DNA from: an uncultured Clostridia bacterium
Lineage (GTDB): Bacteria > Bacillota > Clostridia > Christensenellales > Borkfalkiaceae
DNA length: 64,000 nt
Assembly: GCA_934271275.1 (NCBI GenBank)
Contig: CAKQRD010000007.1
Coordinates: 76,333 to 140,332, forward strand
Reading direction: 5' to 3'
Shown: piece by piece, positions 50,647-59,331 of the stretch
How the letters are laid out: each line of letters starts with the position of its first letter
Numbering within the stretch: the first letter of the stretch is position 1
The notes under the pieces: model-generated
What the model was told of the DNA's origin: nothing
Database searches by the model: none
What the model saw: the letters and a program-made list of their open reading frames with translations, nothing else
Program-made: the position numbers and the translations under genes

Positions 50647-51312
50647 TTATAAGCCGAAAGCTTCTCTGTTTGTAACGAAATTCGCCTTAACTTTTTTCAG
50701 TCTTTCCAAAATATCGTCCAAAAGCCCCCACTTATCCAAAACGTCGAACTCGTAGGTATGCCCCCAGATATACAGAACGTTCCTCGTTCCGTCGTCTTCG
50801 AGCCTGTCGAAATCGTCTATGAGCCTCGATATTTCGTAGTTGGAAAAATGACAAGTTCCCGCATATTTCATAAGGTTTTCGGGAACGGTGAATTTCATAC
50901 TCGTACCCGCCGTTCTCGCGTACCTGATACCGACGTCGCGGGCGATTTTTATCACTCTTTCGTCGTACGTTCCGTAAGGATACGCCATACCGACGACTTC
51001 TTTATCGAACCATTCCTCGATATTCTTTTTATCGTAATAAATCTCGTTGTAAATAGTTTCCTCGTCGAGCTTTTCCAAAAACGGGTGCGTTAAGGTATGC
51101 GCGGCTATCTCGTGTCCCTCGTACAGCCTTTTAAGTCCCTTTATGTTCATTCGGTGAATTTCCACACCCTCGTTTACCCAGCCGTTTGCGCGGGTTTGTA
51201 TGCCCGTGTTTATGTTGAAAGTCGCCTTGAAGCCGTATTTATTTAATTTCCCGACGAACCGCACGTCCTGTTCCACGCCGTCGTCAAAGCTGAACGTAAC
51301 GAATTTTGCCAT
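50647..51312 (-). CDS. Polysaccharide deacetylase family protein
   Basis: It has 221 residues and no signal peptide. It has the CE4 metal-binding motif FSFDDG (catalytic-base Asp) at the start, and HTLTHP near 72 (the two His ligands), then YPYGTYD, the conserved Tyr-Pro region. The final strand motif usual for chitin deacetylases is replaced by YIWGHTYEF. It removes N- or O-acetyl groups from a sugar, or acts on a similar amide. Lack of a signal peptide suggests an intracellular substrate brought by the ABC importer encoded upstream in this operon. AAAGGA precedes the start. Confidence 0.88.
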   Translation of the reverse strand: MAKFVTFSFDDGVEQDVRFVGKLNKYGFKATFNINTGIQTRANGWVNEGVEIHRMNIKGLKRLYEGHEIAAHTLTHPFLEKLDEETIYNEIYYDKKNIEEWFDKEVVGMAYPYGTYDERVIKIARDVGIRYARTAGTSMKFTVPENLMKYAGTCHFSNYEISRLIDDFDRLEDDGTRNVLYIWGHTYEFDVLDKWGLLDDILERLKKVKANFVTNREAFGL

Positions 51313-51315
51313 AAT

Positions 51316-53181
51316 TTATCCTTTCTTTATAAAAATCACTCCGCCGTTTACGAGCTTGTCCACGACAATTTTCTTTTTCCCGCCGTCCGATACGACGGGC
51401 AGCGTTCTGTCGCCGTCTCCGTCCGAAAAAACGCAGCTTTCTCCGCTCGTTTCCGCTTCCAAAACGATTTCCGTGTTTTTCGGCGCGCGGGCGTCCTCCG
51501 CAAAATCTATAACCGTAATCGCGTACTCGTTCTCGTCCTCCAAGAACTTTAAGTCAACTTTTTTCTCGCCTACGGAAGCTATCTTTTTGCCGCATTCTTC
51601 TATAATTTCGTAAGCTTCGTACCACCTGCCCGAAAAGCTTGCGGGCTTAAACGAATCGACGTATACGTCGTAATAATAAACCTTGCCGCCGCCCCTTTCA
51701 AAGGTCTCTATCTCGGTTTTTTCCGCTTCCGACAGTCCGTTTTCGGCGGGAATTATTAGCGCGTTCACCGCAAACGACAAACGATTAAGCTCGCTCGCCC
51801 GCACCGCCGTCGGCGAAACGAATTCGCGCTTAAACTTTCTGTAAACGTTCATCGCCGCGAAAACGTTGCTTTCCTTCCCTTGCCACGCGTTTTTGTTATC
51901 GCCGTTGCAGACCGCGTCGTAATAAGCGTTTGCGCGTTCGCTGTATAAAATCGCAACGCCCTGCCGCACGCGCTCTTTGCGAACTATTCTGCCGCTTAAC
52001 CGATACAGCATTTCGTGCATTTTCATCGCCGCGGCGTATTTTTCGGTCGGGGTGCGGTCGTTATAGAAAATTCCGAATCCGTTCGGTTCGGGCGAATCTT
52101 CAAAAACGTAGTCGCCGCGCCATTGATAGTACATTATCCCCTTTGCACCGCTTCCTATCGCGGCATAAGTTTCCACCTCGAAATCTCTTGCGGACATATC
52201 CGTCCGAGCGTCGTATTCTATCAGCCAGAAATGTTTTCCGAACGCCGCCGCCGCGCTTTCCGCGTAATCGGTAACGCGCGAATGTTCGTAATAAAACGCG
52301 CCCTTGCATTTAAGATACAGCGTTATCCCGACGACGTCCATTTTTTCGGCGATTCTGAAATAATCCGCGCCGCGCATGCTGCTGCCTATCTGCACGGGGC
52401 AACAGGTCATACAGGTAAACGTTTCCGCGGAGGGCTTGCGCTTTTTCGCGGTTTCCGCAAGAAAATTAAGGTAATCGTTGAATTTTTCGGCGTTAAAAAG
52501 CCGCCATTCTATCCACGCTTCGGGGGATTCCGAATAGGTCGGGCGACGGCGCGGCGGATAAGCCTCCGCTTCCTTCACCCCTCTTTTTATAAGAGTTTTT
52601 CTGTATTCCTCCAACGTATTCGGATTATAATCGTAAAATCCCTCGCACGGGAACGCGGGTTCGTTAAAAATCTGAAAGCCTACCACGTTGTCGAACTTGC
52701 CGAAATATTCCGCTCCGACCGCCGTGACCTTTTCGTTATCCGACTTCGCGCCCTCGTGGCAAACGCTGTTCGTTATAAACTGCGACCAGCTTTTAACGAG
52801 CGGCGCGCCGTTTTCGTCGAGCATTCTTTCGTCGGGATATTCGTTTAGCCCGTTATCGTACCCGTTAAGCCGCACCGTCAGCGCGATTCCGAGCTTTTCA
52901 AGCTCTTCCGCGATAGCCTTGCCCAAAGGAAAATCACCTTTAATCACTCCGTTTTCTTCGCAGAAAGAGCCTATCGCCGCCGTCCTCACGATATTTATTC
53001 GCGCGGATTTCATATCGGCGAAATCTCTTTTCATCTCGCCGATACGGTCTCCGTTTTCGGGTACGGGTACTTTTTGCGGGTGATACGACGGATAATAATG
53101 ACTGCCTATCCCGAAAGCGGCTTTTCCGTTTATATACAATATTCCGTTTTTTAAGAGATAAGCAGAAGGTTTCATACTCAC
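51316..53181 (-). CDS. GH42-like beta-galactosidase family glycosidase
   Basis: It has 621 residues from a GTG, with an ATG two codons later as an alternative. A TIM barrel covers about 1-400 with ITVRLNGYDNG-type loops, the acid/base Glu in FQIFNEPA and the nucleophile Glu in FWLIEYDA, both at typical positions for clan GH-A glycosidases. The following segment (MLYRLSGRIVRKERVRQGVAILYSE) looks like the GH42 second domain, and a beta domain ends the chain. I assign GH42 by layout, but other clan A families (GH5, GH35) are possible. There is no signal peptide. It acts on imported oligosaccharides with its operon ABC system. Confidence 0.75.
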   Translation of the reverse strand: MSMKPSAYLLKNGILYINGKAAFGIGSHYYPSYHPQKVPVPENGDRIGEMKRDFADMKSARINIVRTAAIGSFCEENGVIKGDFPLGKAIAEELEKLGIALTVRLNGYDNGLNEYPDERMLDENGAPLVKSWSQFITNSVCHEGAKSDNEKVTAVGAEYFGKFDNVVGFQIFNEPAFPCEGFYDYNPNTLEEYRKTLIKRGVKEAEAYPPRRRPTYSESPEAWIEWRLFNAEKFNDYLNFLAETAKKRKPSAETFTCMTCCPVQIGSSMRGADYFRIAEKMDVVGITLYLKCKGAFYYEHSRVTDYAESAAAAFGKHFWLIEYDARTDMSARDFEVETYAAIGSGAKGIMYYQWRGDYVFEDSPEPNGFGIFYNDRTPTEKYAAAMKMHEMLYRLSGRIVRKERVRQGVAILYSERANAYYDAVCNGDNKNAWQGKESNVFAAMNVYRKFKREFVSPTAVRASELNRLSFAVNALIIPAENGLSEAEKTEIETFERGGGKVYYYDVYVDSFKPASFSGRWYEAYEIIEECGKKIASVGEKKVDLKFLEDENEYAITVIDFAEDARAPKNTEIVLEAETSGESCVFSDGDGDRTLPVVSDGGKKKIVVDKLVNGGVIFIKKG

Positions 53182-53196
53182 TTAACCGTTACGGGT

Positions 53197-54810
53197 TTAT
53201 TTTTTCAGCTCAGCATAGGCTTCCGCAGCCTGTTCGTACACGGTTTTATACTGCCGTTTAAGATTTTCCAGCTCGGAATCTAATTTGCTTCCGTAATATT
53301 TGCCCTTGATGACGTTCTCTTCAAACGTATTCGTCGCGCTTTCGAGAGTGGTAGACTTTTTCGTCCATTCGTCGGTATAAAGGCAGAAGCAGTTCTTGAC
53401 GAAGTCATATCTTCCGTTGCCGTTCTCGTCGCCGAGACCGAGCGCGTCGTAAAACAATCTGTCCGTTGCCGCAAGGTTATTCACGGTGTTGCCGTTGAAA
53501 ACGTATTGCAGATACGCGTCCATAGTAAAGCGATAGTTGAACGACTCGAAAAGCATACCCGCTTTGCGCGCGGCGGTAAAGTTTGCGTATTCGGGCTTTA
53601 TCGTGCGCGTGCCGTCCGCGTTGACGGTGTTGTGTTTGCCGTCCACGCCGTAGTTAAGAAGATTTTTGCCCTCTTCGGTGTAGAACCAGTTCATAAAGCG
53701 GACTATTTCGCGCGCTTTATCCGCGCTCACCTTGGAGGAAATCATAAAGTTGTTTTCAAATCCGCCCGCGCTCTGAACGCCGGAATCGCCGTTCGGTCCT
53801 TTGATCGGCTGAATACCTATCCAGGTGCCGTTATGCTGATTTTTGTGCAAGTCCTCCGTGCCGAGCTTTGCGTATTCCGAATAATAAACGGTACAGCCGA
53901 GGGTGTTATTGCCCATAAGGTTCTGTATGCCCGAATAGCCGCGCTCGTTATAGGTATTGTCTAAAAGTCCCGCCGCGAATAATTCCTGCAACGCTTCCAG
54001 ATAATTTTTGTATTGAGAATGATAAACGGTGGGAACGTATTTATCGCCGTCCATAGCGAAATAGTATCTCGTGTTTATGCCGAACGCATAGCGCAGGTTC
54101 GTTATATCCTGCACGGAGAACGGAATTTCGTCGTTATTGTCGCTGTTGCCGTTAGGATCTCCGTCCTTAAACGCCTGCAACACGCTCACGAATTCGTCCC
54201 ACGTTTCGGGTGCTTTTAGATTAAGCGCGTCCAGCCAGTCCTTTCTTATAAGGAACGAAAGCTGACATTCGGGTTCGCGGATATTCATCATAGAATAAAT
54301 CTCGAACGAAGCCACGTCCGTAAGCTCTAATATCATATTCGGATCGTTATAGCTTTCCAGCGTGTCCATATAATTCGGCGCGTACTGCATTAAAAGGTCG
54401 TATAAAGGGTACGCCGCGCCGTCTCTTATAAGCGCCTGACGGTTGGGTACGCGGCAGAAAAGCTCCGGCGTATCGTTACTGCCGAGCGAGGTTACGAGCC
54501 TGTCGCCGAAAGCTTCTTCGCTGGTGAAAACCACGTCGAGCTTGGTGTTCGTCGCCTTTTCTATTTCGGGAATAAGGTTTTCGGTCTTGCTGAACTTGCC
54601 CTCGTTTATGGGCGCGAGAATTTTTATGGTGAGCTTATCCCTCGAATAAAAATCGTAGTTATAATCCTGCGCGTACTCGCTTCTCGGGGTTCTCTCCCTT
54701 CTTTCGGTCTTGTTTCCGCCGACGTTCACGCGACACCCCGCGAAAAGCGAAAATACCGTCACCCCCGCGAGAGCCGTCGCAATAAGCTTTTTGAAGTTGG
54801 TTTTTTTCAT
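53197..54810 (-). CDS. Sugar-binding lipoprotein of the second ABC importer (LplA type)
   Basis: It has 537 residues. The lipoprotein signal ends in LFAGC (Cys26). The mature chain has the family-1 binding-protein fold with KLTIKILAPINEGKF near the start and the loops ESYNDPNMILELTDVASFEIYSM and DALNLKAPETWDEFVSVLQAFKDGDPNGNSDNNDEIPF. The latter, with a Ca-binding-like DPNGNSDNNDE stretch, is typical of LplA/YtcQ-type proteins. It delivers oligosaccharide or glycolipid-derived sugar to the LplB/LplC-like permeases encoded upstream in the same operon. A hydrophobic-rich C-terminus ends in YAELKK. Confidence 0.92.
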   Translation of the reverse strand: MKKTNFKKLIATALAGVTVFSLFAGCRVNVGGNKTERRERTPRSEYAQDYNYDFYSRDKLTIKILAPINEGKFSKTENLIPEIEKATNTKLDVVFTSEEAFGDRLVTSLGSNDTPELFCRVPNRQALIRDGAAYPLYDLLMQYAPNYMDTLESYNDPNMILELTDVASFEIYSMMNIREPECQLSFLIRKDWLDALNLKAPETWDEFVSVLQAFKDGDPNGNSDNNDEIPFSVQDITNLRYAFGINTRYYFAMDGDKYVPTVYHSQYKNYLEALQELFAAGLLDNTYNERGYSGIQNLMGNNTLGCTVYYSEYAKLGTEDLHKNQHNGTWIGIQPIKGPNGDSGVQSAGGFENNFMISSKVSADKAREIVRFMNWFYTEEGKNLLNYGVDGKHNTVNADGTRTIKPEYANFTAARKAGMLFESFNYRFTMDAYLQYVFNGNTVNNLAATDRLFYDALGLGDENGNGRYDFVKNCFCLYTDEWTKKSTTLESATNTFEENVIKGKYYGSKLDSELENLKRQYKTVYEQAAEAYAELKK

Positions 54811-54857
54811 TATCTTCCTCCGTTGCGGAGAGCTTGCCCTCCGCAGATTTTTTATTT

Positions 54858-55763
54858 TTATTCTTTGACCGCGCCCGTCATAGTTCCCGAAATAAGGAAT
54901 TTCTGGAAGAACGGGAACGCCACGAGTATGGGCAGCATAGTGAACATAAGCGCGGCGTTTCTGACCTGTTCTATGCCGAAGTTAGAGCCGCTTATATCGA
55001 AGTCTTTCGAGTCCGCCGAGCTTATTACCGTCGCAAGCACCTGCTGCAAAACCCTCTTTTCGTCCGATTCTATATAAAGGAGCGGATTCTGATACTGATT
55101 CCACTGCCCTACCACTATCCAAAGCCCTATCGTCGCGAGAATGGGCAGAGAGTTAGGAAGTATCATTCTGAAAAGAATGGTAAAGTCGTTCGCGCCGTCT
55201 ATCTTTGCGGATTCCACGATAGATTTCGGTATCCCGTAGAAAAAGCCGCGCATTATGATGACGTTATACGCGCTGAGCGCGGTGCAAAGAATCAGCGACC
55301 AGTGCGAATCTATAAGCCCCAAGGATTTTACGACCATATAATTCGGCACCGTGCCTGCCGAAAACCACATAGTTATCACTATAAACTGCGTGTAAAGCTT
55401 TTTGAACTTCAATTTGGAAAACGCCATCGGGTACGCCGCAAAGCTCGTCAGCAAAAGCGACAGCGCGCAGGTTAAAACGCAAACCTTTATCGTGTTGAGA
55501 TAGCCGAGGTAAATAGCCTTGTTCGCGGCAACCGTTTTATAAACCTCCCACGTTGCGCCCACGCGGTAACGCCCGTCCGCGAATACCTTCGGGAAAAGGG
55601 TTATAGAACCGCTTCTTACGGCGGAAGTGTCCGAAAGAGAAATCGCTATCATATTGATAAAGGGATATATTACCGTAACCGCGAGGATAGTGAGAACTAT
55701 CAGCAGCACCGCATAACCTATCTTTGCGGGAACGCTTCTTTTTATTTTTCTGATACCGCTCAT
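54858..55763 (-). CDS. Sugar ABC transporter permease (LplC/YtcP type)
   Basis: It has 301 residues from the ATG with AAGGAGCGG upstream; the longer frame starts within the previous gene. Six membrane segments are predicted. The EAA loop is VESAKIDGANDFTILFRMILPNSLPILATIGL, and the C-terminal KFLISGTMTGAVKE is typical of the YtcP branch. It pairs with the upstream LplB-like permease, and the predicted ATPase is absent, as with the first importer. The start lies 11 bases after the LplB stop. Confidence 0.93.
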   Translation of the reverse strand: MSGIRKIKRSVPAKIGYAVLLIVLTILAVTVIYPFINMIAISLSDTSAVRSGSITLFPKVFADGRYRVGATWEVYKTVAANKAIYLGYLNTIKVCVLTCALSLLLTSFAAYPMAFSKLKFKKLYTQFIVITMWFSAGTVPNYMVVKSLGLIDSHWSLILCTALSAYNVIIMRGFFYGIPKSIVESAKIDGANDFTILFRMILPNSLPILATIGLWIVVGQWNQYQNPLLYIESDEKRVLQQVLATVISSADSKDFDISGSNFGIEQVRNAALMFTMLPILVAFPFFQKFLISGTMTGAVKE

Positions 55764-55773
55764 AAACCGCTCC

Positions 55774-56736
55774 TTACCACAAAGACGTTTCGGCAAACTT
55801 TTTGCTGAAAATATTCGCAATCGTCACGAGTATCAGCGCGACTACCGAATTGAACAAGCCGACCGCCGTCGAAAGCCCGTAGTTATAGTCCTTGAACGCC
55901 GTTTTATACACGAACGTCGCTATAACCTCCGATTTTTCGAGGTTGCCGTTATTCTGCATTAAATAAATCTTTTCAAAATTACTGCCCATTATCGCGCCAA
56001 TCTGCATAATCAGCATTATAACGATGGTCGGAAGAATGGACGGGAGAGTTATGGAAATTATTTCCCGCCACTTGCCCGCGCCGTCTATCTCCGCCGCCTC
56101 GTATAAGCAGGGATCTATCGAAGTCATAGCCGCGCTGTAAATAATGGAGTTCCACCCGACCGTCTGCCAGATACCCGATACGACCTGTATTCCGCGGAAC
56201 GCTTCCGCTTTATATAAAAGCGAGTTGTTATACGGAACGTTAAGCGTTCTGCAAACCTGCCCCAAAAGCCCGCTCGAAGGATCTAATAAAGAAGTGATGA
56301 ACCCTACGAGAGCCGCCGTAGACAAAAAGTGCGGCAGATAGCTGATTATGGAAAGAACTTTTTTATAACCTTTGTTCCTCACCTCGTTGAAGGCGAGGGC
56401 GAGAATTATAGCTGCGGGGAACAGAAACACGAGCGCGAGAATATTTATCGCAAGGGTGTTGCCGAGAAGATGCCAGAACTGATCCTCGAAGAAATCGAGG
56501 AAGTTATTGAAAAACACGAAGGTACTGCCCGCAAAGCCGTGCGTAAGACTGTAATCGTAAAACGCCATTCTTATCCAGGTGATAGGCCAGTAGCAAAAAA
56601 TCCCGAACCACACGATAACGGGAAGCATCATAATATAAACGTACTTATTGTCGTTTAAATACCTTTTGAGATTGATTTTCGGTTTTTGAGTTTTTTCGTC
56701 GGCGGCGGTCGCGCACGCTTTCGCTTTGATTTTCAT
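55774..56736 (-). CDS. Sugar ABC transporter permease (LplB type)
   Basis: It has 320 residues. The N-terminus KRYLNDNKYVYIMMLPVIVWFGIFCYWPITW and the EAA loop LYEAAEIDGAGKWREIISITLPSILPTIVIM identify the LplB/YteP permease class. The C-terminal YGLSTAVGLFNSVVALILV is also typical. AAGGAGAAAAGG precedes the ATG. It is the first gene of an operon LplB-LplC-binding protein-GH42-like-deacetylase. In this class a TATAAT (-10) at 56866-56871 on the minus strand may drive it, though a good -35 is lacking. Confidence 0.93.
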   Translation of the reverse strand: MKIKAKACATAADEKTQKPKINLKRYLNDNKYVYIMMLPVIVWFGIFCYWPITWIRMAFYDYSLTHGFAGSTFVFFNNFLDFFEDQFWHLLGNTLAINILALVFLFPAAIILALAFNEVRNKGYKKVLSIISYLPHFLSTAALVGFITSLLDPSSGLLGQVCRTLNVPYNNSLLYKAEAFRGIQVVSGIWQTVGWNSIIYSAAMTSIDPCLYEAAEIDGAGKWREIISITLPSILPTIVIMLIMQIGAIMGSNFEKIYLMQNNGNLEKSEVIATFVYKTAFKDYNYGLSTAVGLFNSVVALILVTIANIFSKKFAETSLW

Positions 56737-56945
56737 CCTTTTCTCCTTACCGTTTTCAAGCCTTTTAATATCCTAAGTTTTTCCCGACCGTACGCGGGAA
56801 GCGGTTGTCGGTCAGAACCGACGATTCTTTTTTTAACGCTTGCCGTCAAGCTTTCGATTGCTTGTATTATAGAATATCCCCGCGATAAGCGATAGTCTTA
56901 TTTTTATCTTTTTTTTTAGATTTCTTATCCTGAGCCGAGGGAAAA

Positions 56946-56974
56946 TTGATTTTTTCTTTTATATATGTTATTAT
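56946..56974 (+). promoter_or_regulatory. Promoter of the secreted deacetylase gene
   Basis: -35 TTGATT (56946-56951), 17-base spacer, -10 TATTAT (56969-56974) with a TGT extended -10. The predicted start near 56981 gives a very short leader of about 13 bases holding GAGGTG. Confidence 0.7.
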
Positions 56975-56993
56975 TTGCGTCGAGGTGACTTAA

Positions 56994-57800
56994 ATGAAAA
57001 AATCGCTTTTTTTATCGCTGATATTCGTTCTTGCGCTCGCGTTCGCTTTACAGACGGCGTGCGCTTCAAACGGTTCTTCGACTACCCCGCCCGAACAGCC
57101 GTCCGCACCCGAAGAACCCGCCGAGCTGTGGGACGTTTCCGCTACGGACGTTTCGCATATAGGGAGCAATCGCAGACTTATAGCCTTTACGTTCGACGAC
57201 GGTCCGACCGAAAAAACGGACGACCTCCTCGACGTTTTTAAGAAATTCAACGAAGAAAACCCCGACTATATCGCCCACGCCACGCTTTTTACGATAGGCT
57301 CTAAAATTACCGACGAAAATTCGGGAACGCTCGGAAGAGCCGTTTCTATGGGCTTCGAGCTGGGAAACCACACCTATACTCACGCGAACCTTACCACCAT
57401 TTCGGACGATAAGGTTATAGAAGAGCTTAAACTGACCGACGAGAAATTGCAGACCTTCGACAAAAAAGCCGTGCATCTCGTACGCCCCGCGGGCGGTCAC
57501 GCGGACAGCCGCGTTCTGTCTCTTTATAAAACCACGTTTATAAACTGGACGGGCGCGCTCGGCACGAACGATTTCGATAACGCCGTCACCGAAAACGACG
57601 TATATAATACCGTTTCCTCTAATCTTACGGACGGCGGAATAGTGCTTATGCATCAGGGCTACGACAAGACGGTCGGCGCGGTGAAAAGACTTCTTCCCGA
57701 CCTTAAAGCCGTGGGGTATCAGGTCGTTTCCGTTTCCGAACTGATTAAATTTTACGGAATAAAAGCCGAAATCGGCAAGCTTTACGACTCCTTTATCTGA
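56994..57800 (+). CDS. Secreted polysaccharide deacetylase lipoprotein (CE4)
   Basis: It has 268 residues. The signal peptide ends in LQTAC, a likely lipobox (Cys23), followed by a Pro/Ser/Thr/Glu-rich linker. The CE4 domain has the motifs FTFDDGP (near 67), HTYTHANL (two His ligands near 126), RPAGGH and VLMHQG, all in canonical order. It removes acetyl groups from N-acetylglucosamine-type or acetylated polysaccharides outside the cell. It is a divergent neighbour of the LplB operon and runs into the GH1 gene tail to tail, with a 19-base overlap of the two 3' ends. Confidence 0.9.
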   Translation: MKKSLFLSLIFVLALAFALQTACASNGSSTTPPEQPSAPEEPAELWDVSATDVSHIGSNRRLIAFTFDDGPTEKTDDLLDVFKKFNEENPDYIAHATLFTIGSKITDENSGTLGRAVSMGFELGNHTYTHANLTTISDDKVIEELKLTDEKLQTFDKKAVHLVRPAGGHADSRVLSLYKTTFINWTGALGTNDFDNAVTENDVYNTVSSNLTDGGIVLMHQGYDKTVGAVKRLLPDLKAVGYQVVSVSELIKFYGIKAEIGKLYDSFI

Positions 57801-59146
57801 AACAGCTTTTCGGGCGAATTCAAAATTTCGCCGTTCGTTTCTATGACCTTTTTATAGAAGTAAAACGAATCTTTTTTGATTCTCTTCTGCGTTGGGTAAT
57901 CTATAAACACCAGCCCGAAGCGTTTTGCAAACCCGCATTTCCACTCGAAATTATCGGTAAACGCCCAGTGATAATAGCCGTTTACGGGGATTCCCTCGCG
58001 AACGGCTTTTTCCGTTTGAAGAAGGTATCTTGCCGTAAGGTCTATGCGGTACGCGTCGTGAACCTTTCCGTCAAGACAAACCCTGTCGTTCTGCGCCGTT
58101 CCGTTTTCGGTTATTATAATCGGCTTGCCATACCTTTTATAAAGGAATTTCAGTCCGTAATACACCGCTTCGGGAATATCGTCCCAGCCCATATCGTTTT
58201 GCGGCGAACCGTCTTTAAAGGGCGCGTATTCGCCGTTTTTATCCATATAAAACCCCGAATATATGTTCTGCCCTATAAAATCGAGCGGCTCCGAAATAAG
58301 CTTTAAGTCCTCCGCGGTTATCTCCGGCAGATATTCCCCGAAATATTCGTAATATTCCTTCGGATAATCGCCGAGATAAACGGTATCGGAAAGAGGCGAC
58401 ATACAATTCATAGGCTGCTCCTTCCAAACCCTGAAAAAGTTGTCGTAAGCCTTTTTCTCGCTCTCCTCCGTTTCGTCCGCGGGGCAGGTTATCCACCCGC
58501 AGGTCGCAAGTCCTATTTTCGCGTCGCTTACTTTGCTTCTCAAAACCCTTACCGCTTCTCCGTGGCAAAGCAAAAGATTGTGCGCGGCAAGAAGCAGCTC
58601 TTTAAGGGTAAGCTTTATTCCGGGGGCGAGAGCGTCGGAATAAAGCCCGCCGTGCAGAACGCATTGCGGCTCGTTAATCGTTATATAATCCTTTACGCGG
58701 TCGCCGAAGGCTTCCGCAACGACGGAAACGTAATCCGCGAAATATTTCGTCGTTTCGCGGTTCAAAAACCCGCCCTTTTCGTATACCCACAACGGCATAT
58801 CCCAATGATACAGGGTAAGCATAGGCTTTATCCCGTTCGATAAAAGCTCGTCAATGAGCGCGTCGTAAAATTCCAAGCCCTTACGATTGACTACCCCCTC
58901 GCTCGGGCAGATTCTCGCCCAGCCGATCGAAAACCTGTAAGAATTAAGCCCCAGCTCGCGCATAAGAGCCACGTCCTCTTTAAATCTGTGATAATGGTCG
59001 CAGGCGACGTCGCCCGACTGCGCTCTGAACGCCTTTTTATCGTGAGTAAACTCGTCCCAGATTGTCGGAGCTTTGCCGTCCTCGTTCCACGCGCCCTCTA
59101 CCTGATACGCGGCAGACGCCGCGCCCCAGACGAAATTCTTTTTCAT
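57782..59146 (-). CDS. GH1 beta-glucosidase (or 6-phospho-beta-glucosidase)
   Basis: It has 454 residues. It begins KKNFVWGAASAAYQVEGAWNEDGKAPTIWDEF, the GH1 N-terminal signature. The acid/base Glu159 is in TINEPQC and the nucleophile Glu347 in IITENGT, both intact. It has no signal peptide and is cytoplasmic. The residues that bind phosphate in 6-phospho enzymes cannot be judged by eye; absence of a PTS and presence of cellobiose phosphorylase next door favour a plain beta-glucosidase. GAGGTAAG precedes the ATG. A weak promoter is seen (minus strand TTAAAA, 17 bases, TATAAT at 59165-59193). Confidence 0.93.
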   Translation of the reverse strand: MKKNFVWGAASAAYQVEGAWNEDGKAPTIWDEFTHDKKAFRAQSGDVACDHYHRFKEDVALMRELGLNSYRFSIGWARICPSEGVVNRKGLEFYDALIDELLSNGIKPMLTLYHWDMPLWVYEKGGFLNRETTKYFADYVSVVAEAFGDRVKDYITINEPQCVLHGGLYSDALAPGIKLTLKELLLAAHNLLLCHGEAVRVLRSKVSDAKIGLATCGWITCPADETEESEKKAYDNFFRVWKEQPMNCMSPLSDTVYLGDYPKEYYEYFGEYLPEITAEDLKLISEPLDFIGQNIYSGFYMDKNGEYAPFKDGSPQNDMGWDDIPEAVYYGLKFLYKRYGKPIIITENGTAQNDRVCLDGKVHDAYRIDLTARYLLQTEKAVREGIPVNGYYHWAFTDNFEWKCGFAKRFGLVFIDYPTQKRIKKDSFYFYKKVIETNGEILNSPEKLFQIKES

Positions 59147-59164
59147 TTCTTACCTCTATACGGA

Positions 59165-59193
59165 ATTATAATGAATTTATATCGCAATTTTAA
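59165..59193 (-). promoter_or_regulatory. Candidate promoter of the GH1 gene
   Basis: On the minus strand -35 TTAAAA (59188-59193), 17-base spacer, -10 TATAAT (59165-59170). The -35 is weak, so an activator may help. Confidence 0.5.
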
Positions 59194-59267
59194 GGCATAC
59201 TTAAAATAAATGCAATACGTTTTCTTAATATTTTTTTTAGATTTCTTCTTTTAAGAAAACTTTCGCA

Positions 59268-59296
59268 TTTACACGCGCGGTTTAATTTGCTATCAT
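59268..59296 (+). promoter_or_regulatory. Promoter of the GH94-GH36 operon
   Basis: -35 TTTACA (59268-59273), 17-base spacer, -10 TATCAT (59291-59296) with a TGC extended -10. The start near 59303 gives a leader of about 29 bases with AAGGAG. Confidence 0.7.
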
Positions 59297-59331
59297 TTAG
59301 CCGTTAAAAGTTATAAGGAGCTTTTTAGAAA

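Noticed and set aside
56800..56835. Hairpin with T run upstream of the secreted deacetylase as a terminator
   Set aside because: It points to the plus strand where no upstream plus-strand gene exists; it may only be part of the LplB leader.
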